A stretch of DNA of 64,000 bases, taken from the NCBI GenBank assembly GCA_024760905.1, contig CM045745.1:18248782-18312781 (forward strand), read 5' to 3'. Of the stretch, positions 48,613 through 60,730 are shown in pieces. The number at the start of each line of letters is the position of its first letter. Position 1 is the stretch's first letter. This stretch comes from Plotosus lineatus (Eukaryota; Chordata; Actinopteri; Siluriformes; Plotosidae). The position numbers and the translations under genes were made by a program. The notes beneath the pieces were generated by a model. The model saw nothing but the letters and a program-made list of their open reading frames with translations, had not been told where the DNA came from and made no database searches.

Positions 48613-51487
48613 TTGTTCTTATTCTTTTCCTTTTGGCTGTTTCCTTCAGGGGTCGCCACAGCAAATCATCTGCCTCCATCTCACCCTGTCCTCTGCATTT
48701 TCTTCTCTTACGCCAACGACCTTCATGTCCTCCTTTACCACATCCATAAATCTTCTCTTTGGTCTTCCTCTGGGCCTTCTGCCTGGTAGTTCCAACCTCA
48801 GCATCCTACTACCAATATATTCACTATCCCTTCTTTGTACATGTCCAAACCATCTCAATATAGCCTCTCTGACTTTGTCTCCAATACCTCTAACATTTGC
48901 TGTCTCTCTGATGTACTCATTCCTGATCTTATCCATCTTCGTTACTCCCAAACAGAACCTCAACATTTTCATCTCTGCGACCTCCAGCTCTGCCTCCTGT
49001 CTTTTCCTCAGTGCCACTGTTCCTAAACCATACAACATCGATGGCCTCAGCACCGTCTTGTACACTTTTCCTTTCATTCTGGCTGATACCTTCCCATGAC
49101 ACATCATAATGGACACTTTTCTCCAACCATTCCAACATGCCTGCACATGCTTCTTCACCATTTTTACACACTCTCCATTGCTCTGGATAATTGAGCCTAA
49201 GTACTTAAAATCCTCCACCTTCTTTATCGTTGCTCTCTTTAACCTCACCGTACTTCTTGGGTCCTTCTCATTCACACACATGTATTCTGTCTTACTGAGG
49301 CTAACCTTCATTCCTCGCCTTTCCAGAGCATACCTCCACCTCTCTAGATTTCCCTGCACTTGTTCTCTGCTCTCACTGCAGATCACAATGTCATCTGCAA
49401 ACATCATAGTCCATGGAGACTCTTGTCTAACCTCGTCTGTCAGCCTGTCCATCACCATGGCAAACAAGAAGGGGCTCAGAGCTGACCCTTGATGCAGTCC
49501 CACCTCCACCTTGAATTCTTTGGTCACTCCAACAGCACATCTCACCACTGTCTTACATCTCTCATACATGTCCTGCACCACTCTAACATACTTCTCTGCC
49601 ACTCCAGACTTTCTCATACAACACCACAGTTCTTCTATTGGCACTCTGTGATATACTTTCGCCAGATCCACAAAGGCACAATGCAGCTCCCTCTGACCTT
49701 CTCTGTACTTCTCTATTAACATCCTTAAAGCAAACACTGCGTCTGTGGTGCTCTTTCTTTGCATGAAACCAAACTGTTGTTCACAAATGTTGACCTCTGC
49801 ACTTAATCCAGCCCTCACAATTATTTTCCATAACTTCATCATATGGCTCATCAACTTTATCCCTCGATAGTTGCCTTCCTTGTAGTCTTTCTTGTTCTTA
49901 GTTGTAGTCTTCCTTGTTCTGAAAAATGGGCACCAGCACACTTCTCCTCCATTTCTCTGGCATCCGCTCACTCTCTAAGACCTTGTTGAATGTTCTTGTC
50001 AGAAAATCTACTGCTACCTCTCCTAGACACTTCCATACATCCACAAGTATGTCATCAGGACCAACTGCCTTTCCACTCTTCATCCTCTTCAATGCCCTCC
50101 TCATTTCACCCTTACTAATCTTTGCTACTTCCTGATCCTCAACAGTCACCTCTTCTACTCTTTTTCTCTCTCATTTTCTTCATTCATCAGCTCTTCAAAG
50201 TACTCTTTCCATCTTCCCAGCACACTTCTGTCATCAGTCAATACATTTCGCTCCCTGTCTTTAATCACTCTAACTTGCTGCATGTCCTTCCCATCTCTAT
50301 TTCTCTGTGCCAGACTGTATAAATCATTTTCTCCCTCCTTACTGTCCAACCTAGCATACAAGTCATAATATGCCCTCTGTTTTGCCTTTGACACTGCTAC
50401 CTTCGCCTTACACTGTCTCCCTGTACTCCTGTTTACCCCCTTTGGTCCTCTCAATGTCCCACTTCTTCTTAGCTAACCTCTTCCTTTGTACACACTCCTG
50501 CACTTCCACATTCCACCACCAAGTCTCCTTATCTACTTTCCTTCCAGAGGACACACCAAGTACTCTCCTACCTGTCTCCCTAATCACATTTGCTGTGGTT
50601 GTCCAGTCATCTGGAAGCACCTTCTGTCCACCTAAAGCCATTTTCAACTCCTTTTTGAAGACAACACGACACTCTTTCTTTTTCAGCTTCCACCACTTTG
50701 TCTTCAGCTCTGCCTTTGCCTTCTTCACCTTACTCACCAGCATCGTCATCCTGCATACCACCATTCTATTCTGTTTGGCAACACTCTCACCCACTACTAC
50801 TTTGCAGTCACTGACTTCCTTCAAATTGCATCGTCTACACAAGATGTAGTCTACCTGTGTGCTCTTACCTCCACTTTTACCCTATGCCCCTGTCTCTTCT
50901 GAAAGAAAGTATTCACCACAGCCATTTCCATCCTTTTTGCAAAATCTCTCAACACCTGTCCCTCTGTGTTCCTGTCCTGGATACCAAACCTGCCCATCAT
51001 TTCCTCGTCCCCTGTGTTGTCTGTACCAACATGTCCACTGAAGTCTGCATCAATGACCACTCTTTCACCTCTGGGGGTACTCTGCATCACTTAATCTAAC
51101 TCACTCCGGAATCTCTCCTTCCCTTCTAGCTCACATCCTGCCTGTGGGCCACAAGCACTAACAACATTGAACATCACGCCTTTAATTTCTAACTTGAGAC
51201 TCAGTCCTAGGCTCATGCTTTTCCTCTTCTCTCTCCACCTACAGACACGCCTCCCGCCTCTCCTTCTTCGACCAACAGTATTCCAATTCCCACCAGCACC
51301 CTGTTTGTTAACAGCACTGCTGACGATCGTTGTTAACCCGGGCCTCTACCGATCTGGTATGGAGATAATATTTGTGATTTGCATATTTGATCTGGCTCAG
51401 GTTTTACACCGGATACCCTTCCTGACACAACCCTTTGCATTTTTCCGGGCTTGGGACCGGCTTGAGGGGTACACTGGCTTGTGGCTG
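48613..51487 (-). mobile_element. RTE-type LINE, near full length
   Basis: It has both the 5' region (TGTTAACCCGGGCCTC side near 51330, CCGGATACCCTTCCTGACAC near 51409) and the 3' end (TTTTGGCTGTTTCCTTCAGG). Coding order on the minus strand: partial APE endonuclease (GRFGIQDRNTEGQVLRDFAK near 51000), linker (VQECVQRKRLAKKKWDIERT near 50500), KAVGPDDILVDVWKCLGEVA, RT, C-terminal domain. Relative to the copy at 25842-28520 it lacks about 255 bases of the endonuclease. Confidence 0.92.
48646..49971 (-). pseudogene. RTE reverse transcriptase ORF, 441 codons open
   Basis: Contains NYRGIKLMSHMMKLWKIIVR (about 34-53), FGFMQRKSTTDAVFAL, FVDLAKVYHRV (about 100-110, Asp 102), GLHQGSALSPFLFAMVMD and FADDIVI (191-197, Asp 193 and 194), ending RWRQMICCGDP. 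The usual EKAYDRV around the first aspartate is altered to AKVYHRV. The true protein would continue from the endonuclease, but frameshifts separate them. Confidence 0.85.
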
Positions 51488-51531
51488 CATTTTCCTATAT
51501 ATTGTAAGGGGTGGCAATAATTGTGGAACAG

Positions 51532-51534
<3 letters not shown>

Positions 51535-51620
<86 letters not shown>

Positions 51621-51625
51621 ATTTA
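51535..51625. repeat. (TA)n then poly-T
   Basis: TA array starting at the Tc1 right boundary, followed by a T-run. Confidence 0.95.
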
Positions 51626-52192
51626 TTTTTTATTTTTTGTGGGATTCTTCACCCCCTTAAAATTCACTAGAGCTGAAGGTTACATTTTTTTTTACAATTT
51701 ACAGTGTGAGCGTAGCTTCTGCAATAAAAATTCCATAGGCGTCAGAAGCAGGTGGGAGGTGGGGGCAAAAATTCGAGATTGTCACATGTTCATGGGCAGC
51801 GGAGTAGCAAGTTTGCACACTTGGGGGGGGGGGGGGGGGGGTGTGATGCTCCTTAAGGCATGACCTTTTTCTACTAGGATCGGAGGAATCCTTGACATTT
51901 TAATTTAAACGTTTGAGGTAATTCCTCATGTCTATAATTACTGTGTATTGGAGCCAAGGCCAGAAACATTTTTCTTCCCTCGGCCATTCGCATATACACT
52001 GCAGCTACTTGGGACTGTCAGGAATCACCAAACAAAGGTGTGTATTCGTGCCTGTCACTTTTACACGCTTGGTCATATTGTTACTGTATACCGTGATATT
52101 GAAACTGTCTAGAAACATGTGTCAGTCTTCAACTTATTTTAAAGCATTAAAAAGACATGTACTCAGATAGATTGGATGCATGTTCACGGTGA

Positions 52193-52194
<2 letters not shown>

Positions 52195-52234
<40 letters not shown>

Positions 52235-52253
52235 TGTGTGTGTGTGTGTGTGT
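52195..52253. repeat. (TG)n microsatellite
   Basis: About 58 bases. Confidence 0.95.
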
Positions 52254-53112
52254 TTTGGGGTGGGAATGATATGTTTGCACCCTCTCCCAGGTCTGTAACT
52301 GGGAACGGAGATCCCCCACCTTTCTGACACCTATGAAAAATTAAATTTATGTTAAGGCTTTTAACACATCTCAACCAGCTCCAACTCATCTGTTACCTGC
52401 AGTTAATATTATAGGAAACACTCAAAATAAATGAGTGAAAAAGAAGAAAAGAAGAGGAAGACACCATTTAAATGCATACACAAGGGTGTGTGTCTTTTTT
52501 TTCTCATTTCCTTGTTACCAATGCTGACATCACTGCAGCATCCACAATTAGATCTGACTGCAAATAATATAGTCATTTTGTAAAAAAGAATAAAAAAATT
52601 ATCGGTACATTCTTGCATCTCTTGCATATTGCATTTGTCATAGTGATAGATGGAAGAGTATAGTGTTCTGGGTTATTAGATCATTGGTCAGTGTGCTTGC
52701 ATGTGTGTAGGTGTGTGTCCCCTTAGTGTTAGGAGGGTGCATTTTGACAGGGTTGGTCTTTACTGGGTGCAGAGGTGTACAAGGAAAGGGATAATGTTTG
52801 ATGTTTTACACATGTTGTAGAGGAAAGAGACAGAGAGTAGAAACACCTTCAGGCCATTCCTGACTCCTCTTCACATCTTTGGAACTTCCTCCTCAGTTTA
52901 TGACAACAGCTTCTGATTGCAAGAAGGAACCCCCCCCCCCCCCCCATGCTTCTGGCCTATAACCCAGACTCTCTCTTTCTCACTCACACACAAATACACA
53001 CACATAACATTTATTCTCTGTTACATCTTCATGCATAAAACTTTTTTGTATTATTACTTTTCATTCTTAGTCATTCTCCTCGAATCACTCATGAGCACAG
53101 ACACAGAGAGTA

Positions 53113-53116
<4 letters not shown>

Positions 53117-53169
<53 letters not shown>
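53117..53169. repeat. (TTA)n microsatellite
   Basis: About 53 bases. Confidence 0.95.
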
Positions 53170-53171
<2 letters not shown>

Positions 53172-53570
53172 AAACCATTTTAGGGATCAAATAATATGAG
53201 ATAAATAATAAGGGGCTTATCACAGTGGAAGTTAATTTTCAACACACAAAGTCAGACATGGCTAAAAGTTTTCCACCCGCTCAGCTGTGCTTCTTTAGCC
53301 AAGAAGAAGGTTGGACTGAAGGTAATAGTTATAGGATCCAATAGATCTAAGAATCCTTTTTGGCTCTTTTAAATGCTTTTAAATGTCTAAGTATTAAACT
53401 CCCCACAGATAGACAGTAAGCATGACCAATAGCATTGATTTTTGCAAAATAAATAAATAAATAAAAGTCTATATGTGGTTAGATAAAGGGTTTCAGTCAG
53501 ACAGTGGCATCACTTTTAAATGTGATTTAACCATCGGATAGAGTAAATTAAAATGCTGAATTTTATATTG

Positions 53571-53851
53571 TCCCACTCTCCACAAGGTTGTCACTCCCCC
53601 CCCAGTGCAGCTAACTGGGTTATCAAAGGCTGGCCATGTCTCTCACTGTCTATGGTGTGAGGCATGTAAAAGAACCATTGCTGACTTTCGACAAGAGTAG
53701 GCTGCAAAGCCGTCAGCGTGTTTCCACCCTGCGATGGCCTGGCGAGCTGTCCAGGGTGTACTCTGCCCTCGCCCTGAGTTGGCTGGGATGGGCACCAGCC
53801 TCCCCGTGACCCTAATTAGGATGAAGCGGTTACAGAAAATGAACTGATGAA
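53571..53851 (+). mobile_element. SINE family B, 5'-truncated at insertion
   Basis: Starts in the body at TCCCACTCTCCACAAGG and has the full L2-like tail. TGAATTTTATATTG flanks it exactly at 53557-53570 and 53852-53865, so the truncation happened during integration. Confidence 0.92.
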
Positions 53852-53869
53852 TGAATTTTATATTGAAAA

Positions 53870-54347
53870 GTGACTTCATTCTGTACATTGCGACATGTTT
53901 CCAGGGATTACGGCTTGTGTTAAGAAAAATAAAGTACAGTATGCTGTAACAGGACACTCAGATGTCAAGGTTTTCTTTCTTCTTTTTTTTTCCATTTCCA
54001 TTTCAGTTTTTTCTGGAACCAGGTGCACATTTCAAAAGTACAAGTGTACATGTGTGGCAGAAACAATCTTTTTAACCTTCTGTACTAGGACACAGTGTTG
54101 AGGTCAAGGCTATGGGAAACTGAGAATGATATGGGATCTCAAGCCTCGGACCAGAATTTTTAAACACCCTTTCAGTGGCACGTTGCTTCATTTTCATGAA
54201 AATGATACTACTCACATGATATATTTATTTCCACTGCATGCTGGGTATTGTGCTATATTAACTAATTAATTCATGCATATTCATAAATAATGAATAGCAA
54301 TGCACAGTATACACACAGTATATATATATATATATATATATTACATG

Positions 54348-54389
<42 letters not shown>

Positions 54390-54400
54390 TACATGATATG

Positions 54401-54494
<94 letters not shown>

Positions 54495-55088
54495 CTGTAT
54501 AAATTAGTAAACTAGGAATACATATACATGAGAAAGAAGAATTTTACATTGGTCAGTGGAGCCTTTATAAGTGTTTCGTAATAATTCGATTATTTTAGAA
54601 TATATAAATGCATAACTATAATTCAATTATTGAGTAACAACATACTATGCAATTATGCAATGCATGCAGCACCCTGAATACTTCCAGCATTCTGAAAGGT
54701 TAAGGGTTTTAATCATTTTACCAGAAGTAAGTTCATATGCATATTTATTGATTCTATCCTCGGTCACTTGACAGCAATTTCGCTGTTTTTGGACTAACTA
54801 CAGACTTTGGATTTCGCAATTCCGGATTAACTACATATAAAATACAAATTGATATACTGTATTATTACATGAAAAGTCCCTCCAAAAAAGAAACTATAAA
54901 AATCACCATTTAATTTTTATTATAAAATTAGTGATTGATACTGTATATGGAAAATATCACTAAATAACTAAATGTAACATTAGCATAATAGCTATATCTG
55001 AGTCAACCACCGCTACCATAGTGACTCCAAAGCTAATTTGGATTATATACATAAATGTGGGAACATTTTTGCAAAAAAATAAAATAAA

Positions 55089-55135
<47 letters not shown>

Positions 55136-56090
55136 TTTTAAAAATCAATAGCTGGCATGAAGGTTGAATGATACCAGCATGAGCAGATATGAAAATGATG
55201 AGTTCTCCCATAGGAATGTGGTGAGTCTGCAATGCGGGAACGTAATTGATCGACTGCGACACCCACAGTCCCAAACAACTTTTTCACATTGCTTCACTCC
55301 AAAATAGCTCAAGGTTTTGGGATCATTGGATGCTCCCACTCCGGAGCGACTTCCATCACATTTATCATTAACAGCAGTGTTCCTTGTTGCTGCTTTGACA
55401 CCTTTGGCTGGGACCCCAGCAGTGAAATGCATCTAAGGAAAGTTATTCTGGTGAAACAGTACTGTCTCAGCATCACTCTCTCCCACTTTATCTCTCTCAG
55501 TCTCTGACTCACAACTTCGCCTGAACTGTGCTCAAAAATCAACCAGTTTCAATTTTTAACTTGCAGTTTTCTCAAATGAAGAAAAAACTCTTAAACTATA
55601 TATTCTACTTTTATTCATTTTTATTTTTATTTGTTAGTACCCCCAAAAAATTGATACCTTTTAATAAATTTCTATTAACAAATCACCGACTTGTTCATAT
55701 ATTTTTTTTTAAATCCTGTAAGAAATATATGCATATTCATGATGAATGTCCACATATTAATATGTATATTCATAATTTTATGATAATCATATAAGAACAT
55801 ATGGACACTACTATTAGTCATATTTACATTGTGAGAACACACTGCGTTGAAACATGCCTTAATGATTGATATTTTAATAGTGTTCCTGCCACAATGGTCA
55901 TTTTTCCATGTTGTGTGTTGCACTCACCATTAAATGTATTTTGAACATCTGTACATATGCACAATAATTCAGTTAAAAGTCATACAAACACAGATTAGGT
56001 GCTTCAGTAAAGATTCACATCTAGCATTCAATATGCTGGTGTCTGATGTGTCGCTTATATACAAGGAATTTCAGTTACAACAGGGTCTAA
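53870..56090. other. intergenic AT-rich DNA
   Basis: TA array at 54318-54491 and (AAT)n near 55092-55130. No gene or element otherwise recognised. Confidence 0.45.
54318..54491. repeat. (TA)n microsatellite with a repeated interruption
   Basis: TA array containing two copies of ATTACATGATATGTA (about 54340 and 54388). Confidence 0.9.
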
Positions 56091-56094
56091 TGTT

Positions 56095-56372
56095 TGTGGG
56101 ACCAGTGGTGCAGTGGTTAGAGTTCTGGAATCATGATTGGGAGCTGGTGATTTGAATCCATGTTAGAATCCATAGAACTCCACCATGCTAAGACCATTGA
56201 GCAAAGTCTTAAAAAGAAGGTGGTGGACTCTGTCCACCTCACAGATTAAATGTTTGCCAGTAAAAATACTGGGAGAGTTACCTGTGACAAACTCTCATCC
56301 AGGAGGAATTGAACTCCGGATCAGGTCTGGCATGATGAGCCACGAGGCCTGGGTGTAAAACCCTAATTCACT
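56095..56372 (+). mobile_element. tRNA-derived SINE, family C, diverged
   Basis: Head CAGTGGTGCAGTGGTTAGAG and the end GATGAGCCACGAGGCCTGGG match the SINE at 17515-17765. Confidence 0.7.
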
Positions 56373-56379
56373 GTACCTT

Positions 56380-56995
56380 TTAAATTTAGTGTTAAATGTT
56401 TACACAGAATGTTGAAAAAACAGAATGAGTGCCAGTTCTATGAGATGGAAATACCTTGCTGATAAGATAGGTCAGAGGAAAATAACCAGGTTGGTTTGAA
56501 CCAGGAAAGGAAATTATAGTATCTAAAATAATCACACTTAATAATCATTTTAAGCAAAAATGCATTTCATCATACACAAACTGTCAAACATTGAGATGGC
56601 TAGGCTACAGTACCAAACCCATCAAGTGTACAAGTGTTCCAAATAAAATAAACAGTAGCTATATGTACAGCATGCGTGATTAACTTTTAAAGTTCACACA
56701 CAATCATATTTATTTTGCTTTTTAACATTTTTAACATTCATCAATTCCCTTCTTAAAGAATATAATATGAGAAAATAGTGTAACACTATCCGCATGGAGT
56801 TTACTGATCAACAGGGTGAGTCAATTTAACGTTATTATAAGCAAAGGAACTAAAATTATAATCCTAATTAATCTGTGAAGAGAAAAAGATGCCAACATGT
56901 CGCCTGATAACAGGAGTGAAGATGTTGAAAAACGGTGTTAACTGTAAAGCAAGACATGTGTGTCTCAAATGGAAATATGTGACTGATTAGAATAA
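56380..56995. other. intergenic DNA, nothing recognised
   Basis: AT-rich, no supported feature. Confidence 0.45.
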
Positions 56996-56996
56996 C

Positions 56997-56997
56997 C

Positions 56998-57030
<33 letters not shown>

Positions 57031-57370
57031 TTCTTTCGGCTTTTTCCCTTTTACTCGGGAGTCGCCACAGTGAATCATCTGATTCACACATTTCATTTGG
57101 CAGAGGTTTTTAAATCGGATGCCCTTCCTGTCACAACCCTTTTTAGCAAGGGACAGAAACACGCTGACGACTTTGCAGCTACTCTTTACGAAAGTCAGCA
57201 ATGGTTCTTTTACATGCCTCTCACCATAGACAGTGACAGACATGGCCCGCCTTTGATAACCCAGTTAGCCGCACTGGGGGGGACAGTGACAACCTTGTGG
57301 CGAGTGGGACTCGAACCCCCAACCTTTGGATCAGCGATCCAGCGCCCTATACCACTAGACCAGCACTGGT
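56997..57370 (-). mobile_element. SINE family A, full length, with (AGAC)n end
   Basis: Antisense copy from the (CTGT)n tract and TTTCGGCTTTTTCCC to the head CACTAGACCAGCACTGG. The tetranucleotide tract sits at the SINE 3' terminus. Confidence 0.9.
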
Positions 57371-57472
57371 TATTATATTATAAAAAGTAATGTTCTATAA
57401 TCAAATGACCTTGACCAGTTCTGAAAAGCAACTTTATGTAGTAAAGTAGGCCACCAACTATGCAATCTCAAT

Positions 57473-57476
57473 AATG

Positions 57477-57527
<51 letters not shown>
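57473..57527. repeat. (AAT)n microsatellite
   Basis: About 55 bases. Confidence 0.95.
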
Positions 57528-57529
<2 letters not shown>

Positions 57530-57625
57530 TCAACTGGGCCGCTCGTTGTAATTGTTAACCTCATATTCTTTGGGCTTGCAGTGATGTATAGTGTGATTGT
57601 AAAATGTAATTATATTTATGATTTA

Positions 57626-57848
<223 letters not shown>

Positions 57849-57965
57849 AGATAAGATAAGATAAGATACAGCTTTATTAATCTCACAATGGAGAAATTCA
57901 CTGTTACAGGCTCTTGAGGTACCATCAGTAGGGGGTGCAAAAGTAGATACAAATACAAACATACA
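57849..57965. repeat. fish retroposon 3'-end fragment
   Basis: (GATAA)n followed by ACAGCTTTATTAATCTCACA and GAGAAATTCACTGTTACAG, a terminus I recognise from abundant fish LINE-type repeats. The rest of the element is absent. Confidence 0.5.
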
Positions 57966-58889
57966 CACATATATTATATAAGTAAATAAATAAATATATA
58001 CATAAATAGTATAAATTAATAAACAATAAAAGAAAAGAAGGGAACAACTTTGTAGACTGGCCTATATTCAAGTGTGTGTGTCCACGTGTGCACTTCCATT
58101 CTGTTGTGTTCTGAGTACATTGTGCATTAACAAGATACTATAACTTAAAAAAAAAGCGTCGATGAGCAATACTCAAAATAAAAGTGAAGATTCAAAAAAA
58201 AAAAACTGTCATGTTCCCCTTCGCTCATTTCAAAAGTGATAGCACTCGAACACTTACTCCCTAAAACAGTAATTACATATGTCATTAATTTCACAATTAA
58301 CGTCCTTACCTTTCTGAAGCGGAAAAGGGGGGAACACTGTGTCATGCGACCAAAATACGCTCACAAGACAGATTGTCTTAAAATACAAGAAGAGCATGCA
58401 ATTCCTTTAATCATACTTTCAATTAGCCGACAGAGGGCGCTGTTCCTCTATCAAGTGCCCGGTAAAATCCGCATACTGCAGCACTAGAGTTTCATTATAG
58501 ATCAGTGCAGTGGAAATAGGTGCCACGGCGTTTGCTTATATAATACGAGTTTTTTTTTTTTTTTTGTAACGTGTTTTAAATAAACGATATACGATTCACG
58601 CGAGCCTTCTGTTATCATCGTGCACCCTCAAAAATGATTGCAAAAGTAAAAGGCTCTGGCGTGTTATCGCTAAACCAATAACACCATTCCCTCGCCCGCC
58701 CAGTGCATTTTCAGAATAATCCTTCTCAGGCTGCAGAAATAAAAATGCGCCGGTCGTGGACCTGCTTTTACAGATCTGTTACAGCGATGCTCAACGTTTT
58801 AAAACTCAGCGTAGTTTTGGTTGCTTGTAGTTTGTGCATTGATAGATCAGTTGGAGTGTGCTGGATTTTAGCCCGCACATGCACGCACG

Positions 58890-58892
<3 letters not shown>

Positions 58893-58931
<39 letters not shown>
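58893..58931. repeat. (CA)n microsatellite
   Basis: CA tract after ACGC units, about 1.7 kb before the pcdh7 ATG. Confidence 0.95.
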
Positions 58932-58932
<1 letters not shown>

Positions 58933-59588
58933 CGTCCACATGCATTCACACACGCACTTTCTCTTGTTGGTACCGAGTGGAGCTGTCCGTGGTGCCCATC
59001 GCAGTCGTGGTATTGGAGGGAAAGGGAAATAAAATAAATAAATAAGAATAAACCATTCACACGTATACATAGCGCGCGCGTTTATATTACACGGATCGGT
59101 GCAGGCAACCGGAATGTGTCAATAAATAAATCATAGAAGGAAATGAAATCCGCACGAGGAGCAACATGCGCGTTGGGATGGAAAAGTTCACCAGCAGTGT
59201 CTGTGGCCACCTGACTCTGAACGCCCGACTGTTTCATTCACCGCGCGCTATTTTGCTGAGCAGGGATAATCCCGTTCAGTTTGCACGAGCTGACAACAGG
59301 CGGCATCACGTGAAATCAACCGCCTCGTGACTTAAAATGCTCCGCGAGATCATTAAGAGAACGCAAGTGCATTTTTAGATCTTAATGATTTAAACAAGGT
59401 GTAAACTTTTTTTTTCCTCTGAACAACAGCGAGCTGTGACAGAAGGGGCGAGCGCGTGTCTATGTTCTTTATGAATTAAAATAAAAAATAAAAAATGCAC
59501 GAGGTGCACACGGTGCCGGTCCCCGCAGTAACACTTTCATTTAAACTAAGTGCTTGAGTTCAGATGCTGGGACAAAGAAGCAAAGGGG

Positions 59589-59590
<2 letters not shown>

Positions 59591-59636
<46 letters not shown>
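59591..59636. repeat. (GA)n tract upstream of pcdh7
   Basis: About 45 bases of GA. Confidence 0.95.
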
Positions 59637-59637
<1 letters not shown>

Positions 59638-59688
59638 GCTGCAATATCATGCACCTCTCAGAGTGTCGCAGATACACGGGCTGCGCTC

Positions 59689-59726
59689 ACACACACACAC
59701 ACACACACACACACAGATACATGCAG

Positions 59727-59757
<31 letters not shown>

Positions 59758-59803
59758 CACGCATGCACACACATACACACACGTACACACACCCCTGCGC
59801 GCG

Positions 59804-59848
<45 letters not shown>
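59689..59848. repeat. interrupted (CA)n tract upstream of pcdh7
   Basis: CA blocks with GATACATG, TATATA and CGCGCG interruptions. Confidence 0.95.
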
Positions 59849-59855
<7 letters not shown>

Positions 59856-60390
59856 CAGACAGAGCCGCACACGCACACGCAGGAGCGCGCGCACGCACAG
59901 AAGGAGAACGAGGGACGGAGGAACAGTTCGGCCAAAGATCTCCGCCACACACTTGTCCGCGAGCTCTTTCGGGATTTACAACTCCGCGATTTCTCGCAGT
60001 TTTTTCCTGCCTGTTCCGTTTCGGTGTCGCTCGAGCCTGTGGACCCCGAGTCTGCTTTTAAAACTCTACTGCGCTGCCGGTAGAAACGGTGCGTGAGCTC
60101 GTGCGCACGCACACGGAGCAGAGAAGTTCAAGAGATTGAATGGGGAATATGTCGGATTCAAGAAACCGGGATTTTTAATGTGTGTGGGTTTTTTTTTTTT
60201 TTTTAACCTTTCTAATATCTCGTGTTAGAAGTGATTGGAGTGTCTGTTTTTTTATTTTTTTTTATTTTTATTTTTTTATTCCTGTGCAGAATAGATTACA
60301 GGCGTATTTCATTCTGTAATGACTGACCTCCATTCTGAGCCTGAAATGTGTTTAATTGCCGGACTGTGAGAGCTTCAGATTACTGCAGCT

Positions 60391-60468
60391 ATGTCTGGTG
60401 CAAAAAAAGAAATAGAGAAGAAAATATCTAGTGGAGACGAGATCGGATCTTCACCACAACACCACTGA
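60391..60468 (+). CDS. candidate upstream ORF in the pcdh7 leader (25 codons)
   Basis: An ATG 236 bases upstream of the pcdh7 start opens a 25-codon frame that ends in TGA before the main start. It is positioned to act as an upstream ORF if the transcript begins farther 5'. The transcription start is not known from the sequence, and the peptide resembles nothing I recognise. Confidence 0.3.
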   Translation: MSGAKKEIEKKISSGDEIGSSPQHH

Positions 60469-60550
60469 AGCTGAGGCGCGCGAACTGAGAAAATTGGAGG
60501 CAGAACGCAAAGGAAAAGGGAAAAGCTTTCATTGTTTCAGCAAACTGTTG

Positions 60551-60730
60551 ATGAAAATAACTTGTTTTTGTTTGTTTTGTTTTTTCTTCTCCACCCGACA
60601 CCGGTACTGCGCGGCAGTGCATCACGATGAGGAGCACCGGCAGCACGCACTGCTTGTGTTATTGCTTTTTGCTGCTGCAGCTGCTGACTCAGCCCGCGGC
60701 CAAGCAAGTGTTGCGCTACCGCCTGGCTGA
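60551..60730 (+). CDS. candidate out-of-frame upstream ORF overlapping the pcdh7 start
   Basis: An ATG 76 bases before the pcdh7 start lies in another frame (+1) and its ORF runs about 100 bases past the main ATG to TGA at 60728-60730. It has T at -3, a weak context, whereas the pcdh7 ATG has A at -3. If both lie in the mRNA, scanning ribosomes must leak past this ATG to make protocadherin-7. It is probably regulatory or neutral rather than a functional protein. Confidence 0.3.
   Translation: MKITCFCLFCFFFSTRHRYCAAVHHDEEHRQHALLVLLLFAAAAADSARGQASVALPPG

Larger units (their letters stand above)
47376..51534 (-). mobile_element. Tc1-like transposon split by an RTE LINE
   Basis: The left end CACTGCCCTTCATAACTAG after TA matches inversely the right end AGGGGTGGCAATAATTGTGG..CAGGTG near 51506-51534, before TA. 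The minus strand from about 48310 codes a Tc1 transposase. The helix-turn-helix region reads KLTVKELQQMVASCGHKVDK and RKKPFLTHNHKHKCLEFAK. Farther on, near 47800, comes SPDLNPIENLW, which follows the second catalytic aspartate region of Tc1 DDE enzymes. Frameshifts inactivate it. Confidence 0.85.
51640..53556. other. intergenic DNA with simple repeats
   Basis: G-run at about 51824-51841, (TG)n at 52195-52253, C-run near 52931 and (TTA)n at 53117-53169. No gene recognised. Confidence 0.45.
58480..60390 (+). promoter_or_regulatory. pcdh7 upstream and 5' leader region
   Basis: This region is richer in CpG than the preceding 50 kb, notably around 59200-59350, 59880-60120 and just before the start codon. 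That is typical of a CpG-island promoter of a developmental gene. It also holds CA tracts (58893-58931, 59689-59848) and a GA tract (59591-59636). I see no unambiguous TATA box tied to a start site, so the promoter call rests on position and composition only. Confidence 0.5.

Noticed and set aside
59550..60112. Several ORFs of 140-180 codons rich in Thr-His, Arg-Glu or Cys-Val
   Set aside because: They translate the (GA)n and (CA)n tracts upstream of pcdh7 in all frames and have no protein character.
60431..60730. 99-codon ORF overlapping the pcdh7 start
   Set aside because: It begins with GTG, not ATG; only the ATG at 60551 within it is a credible upstream start.
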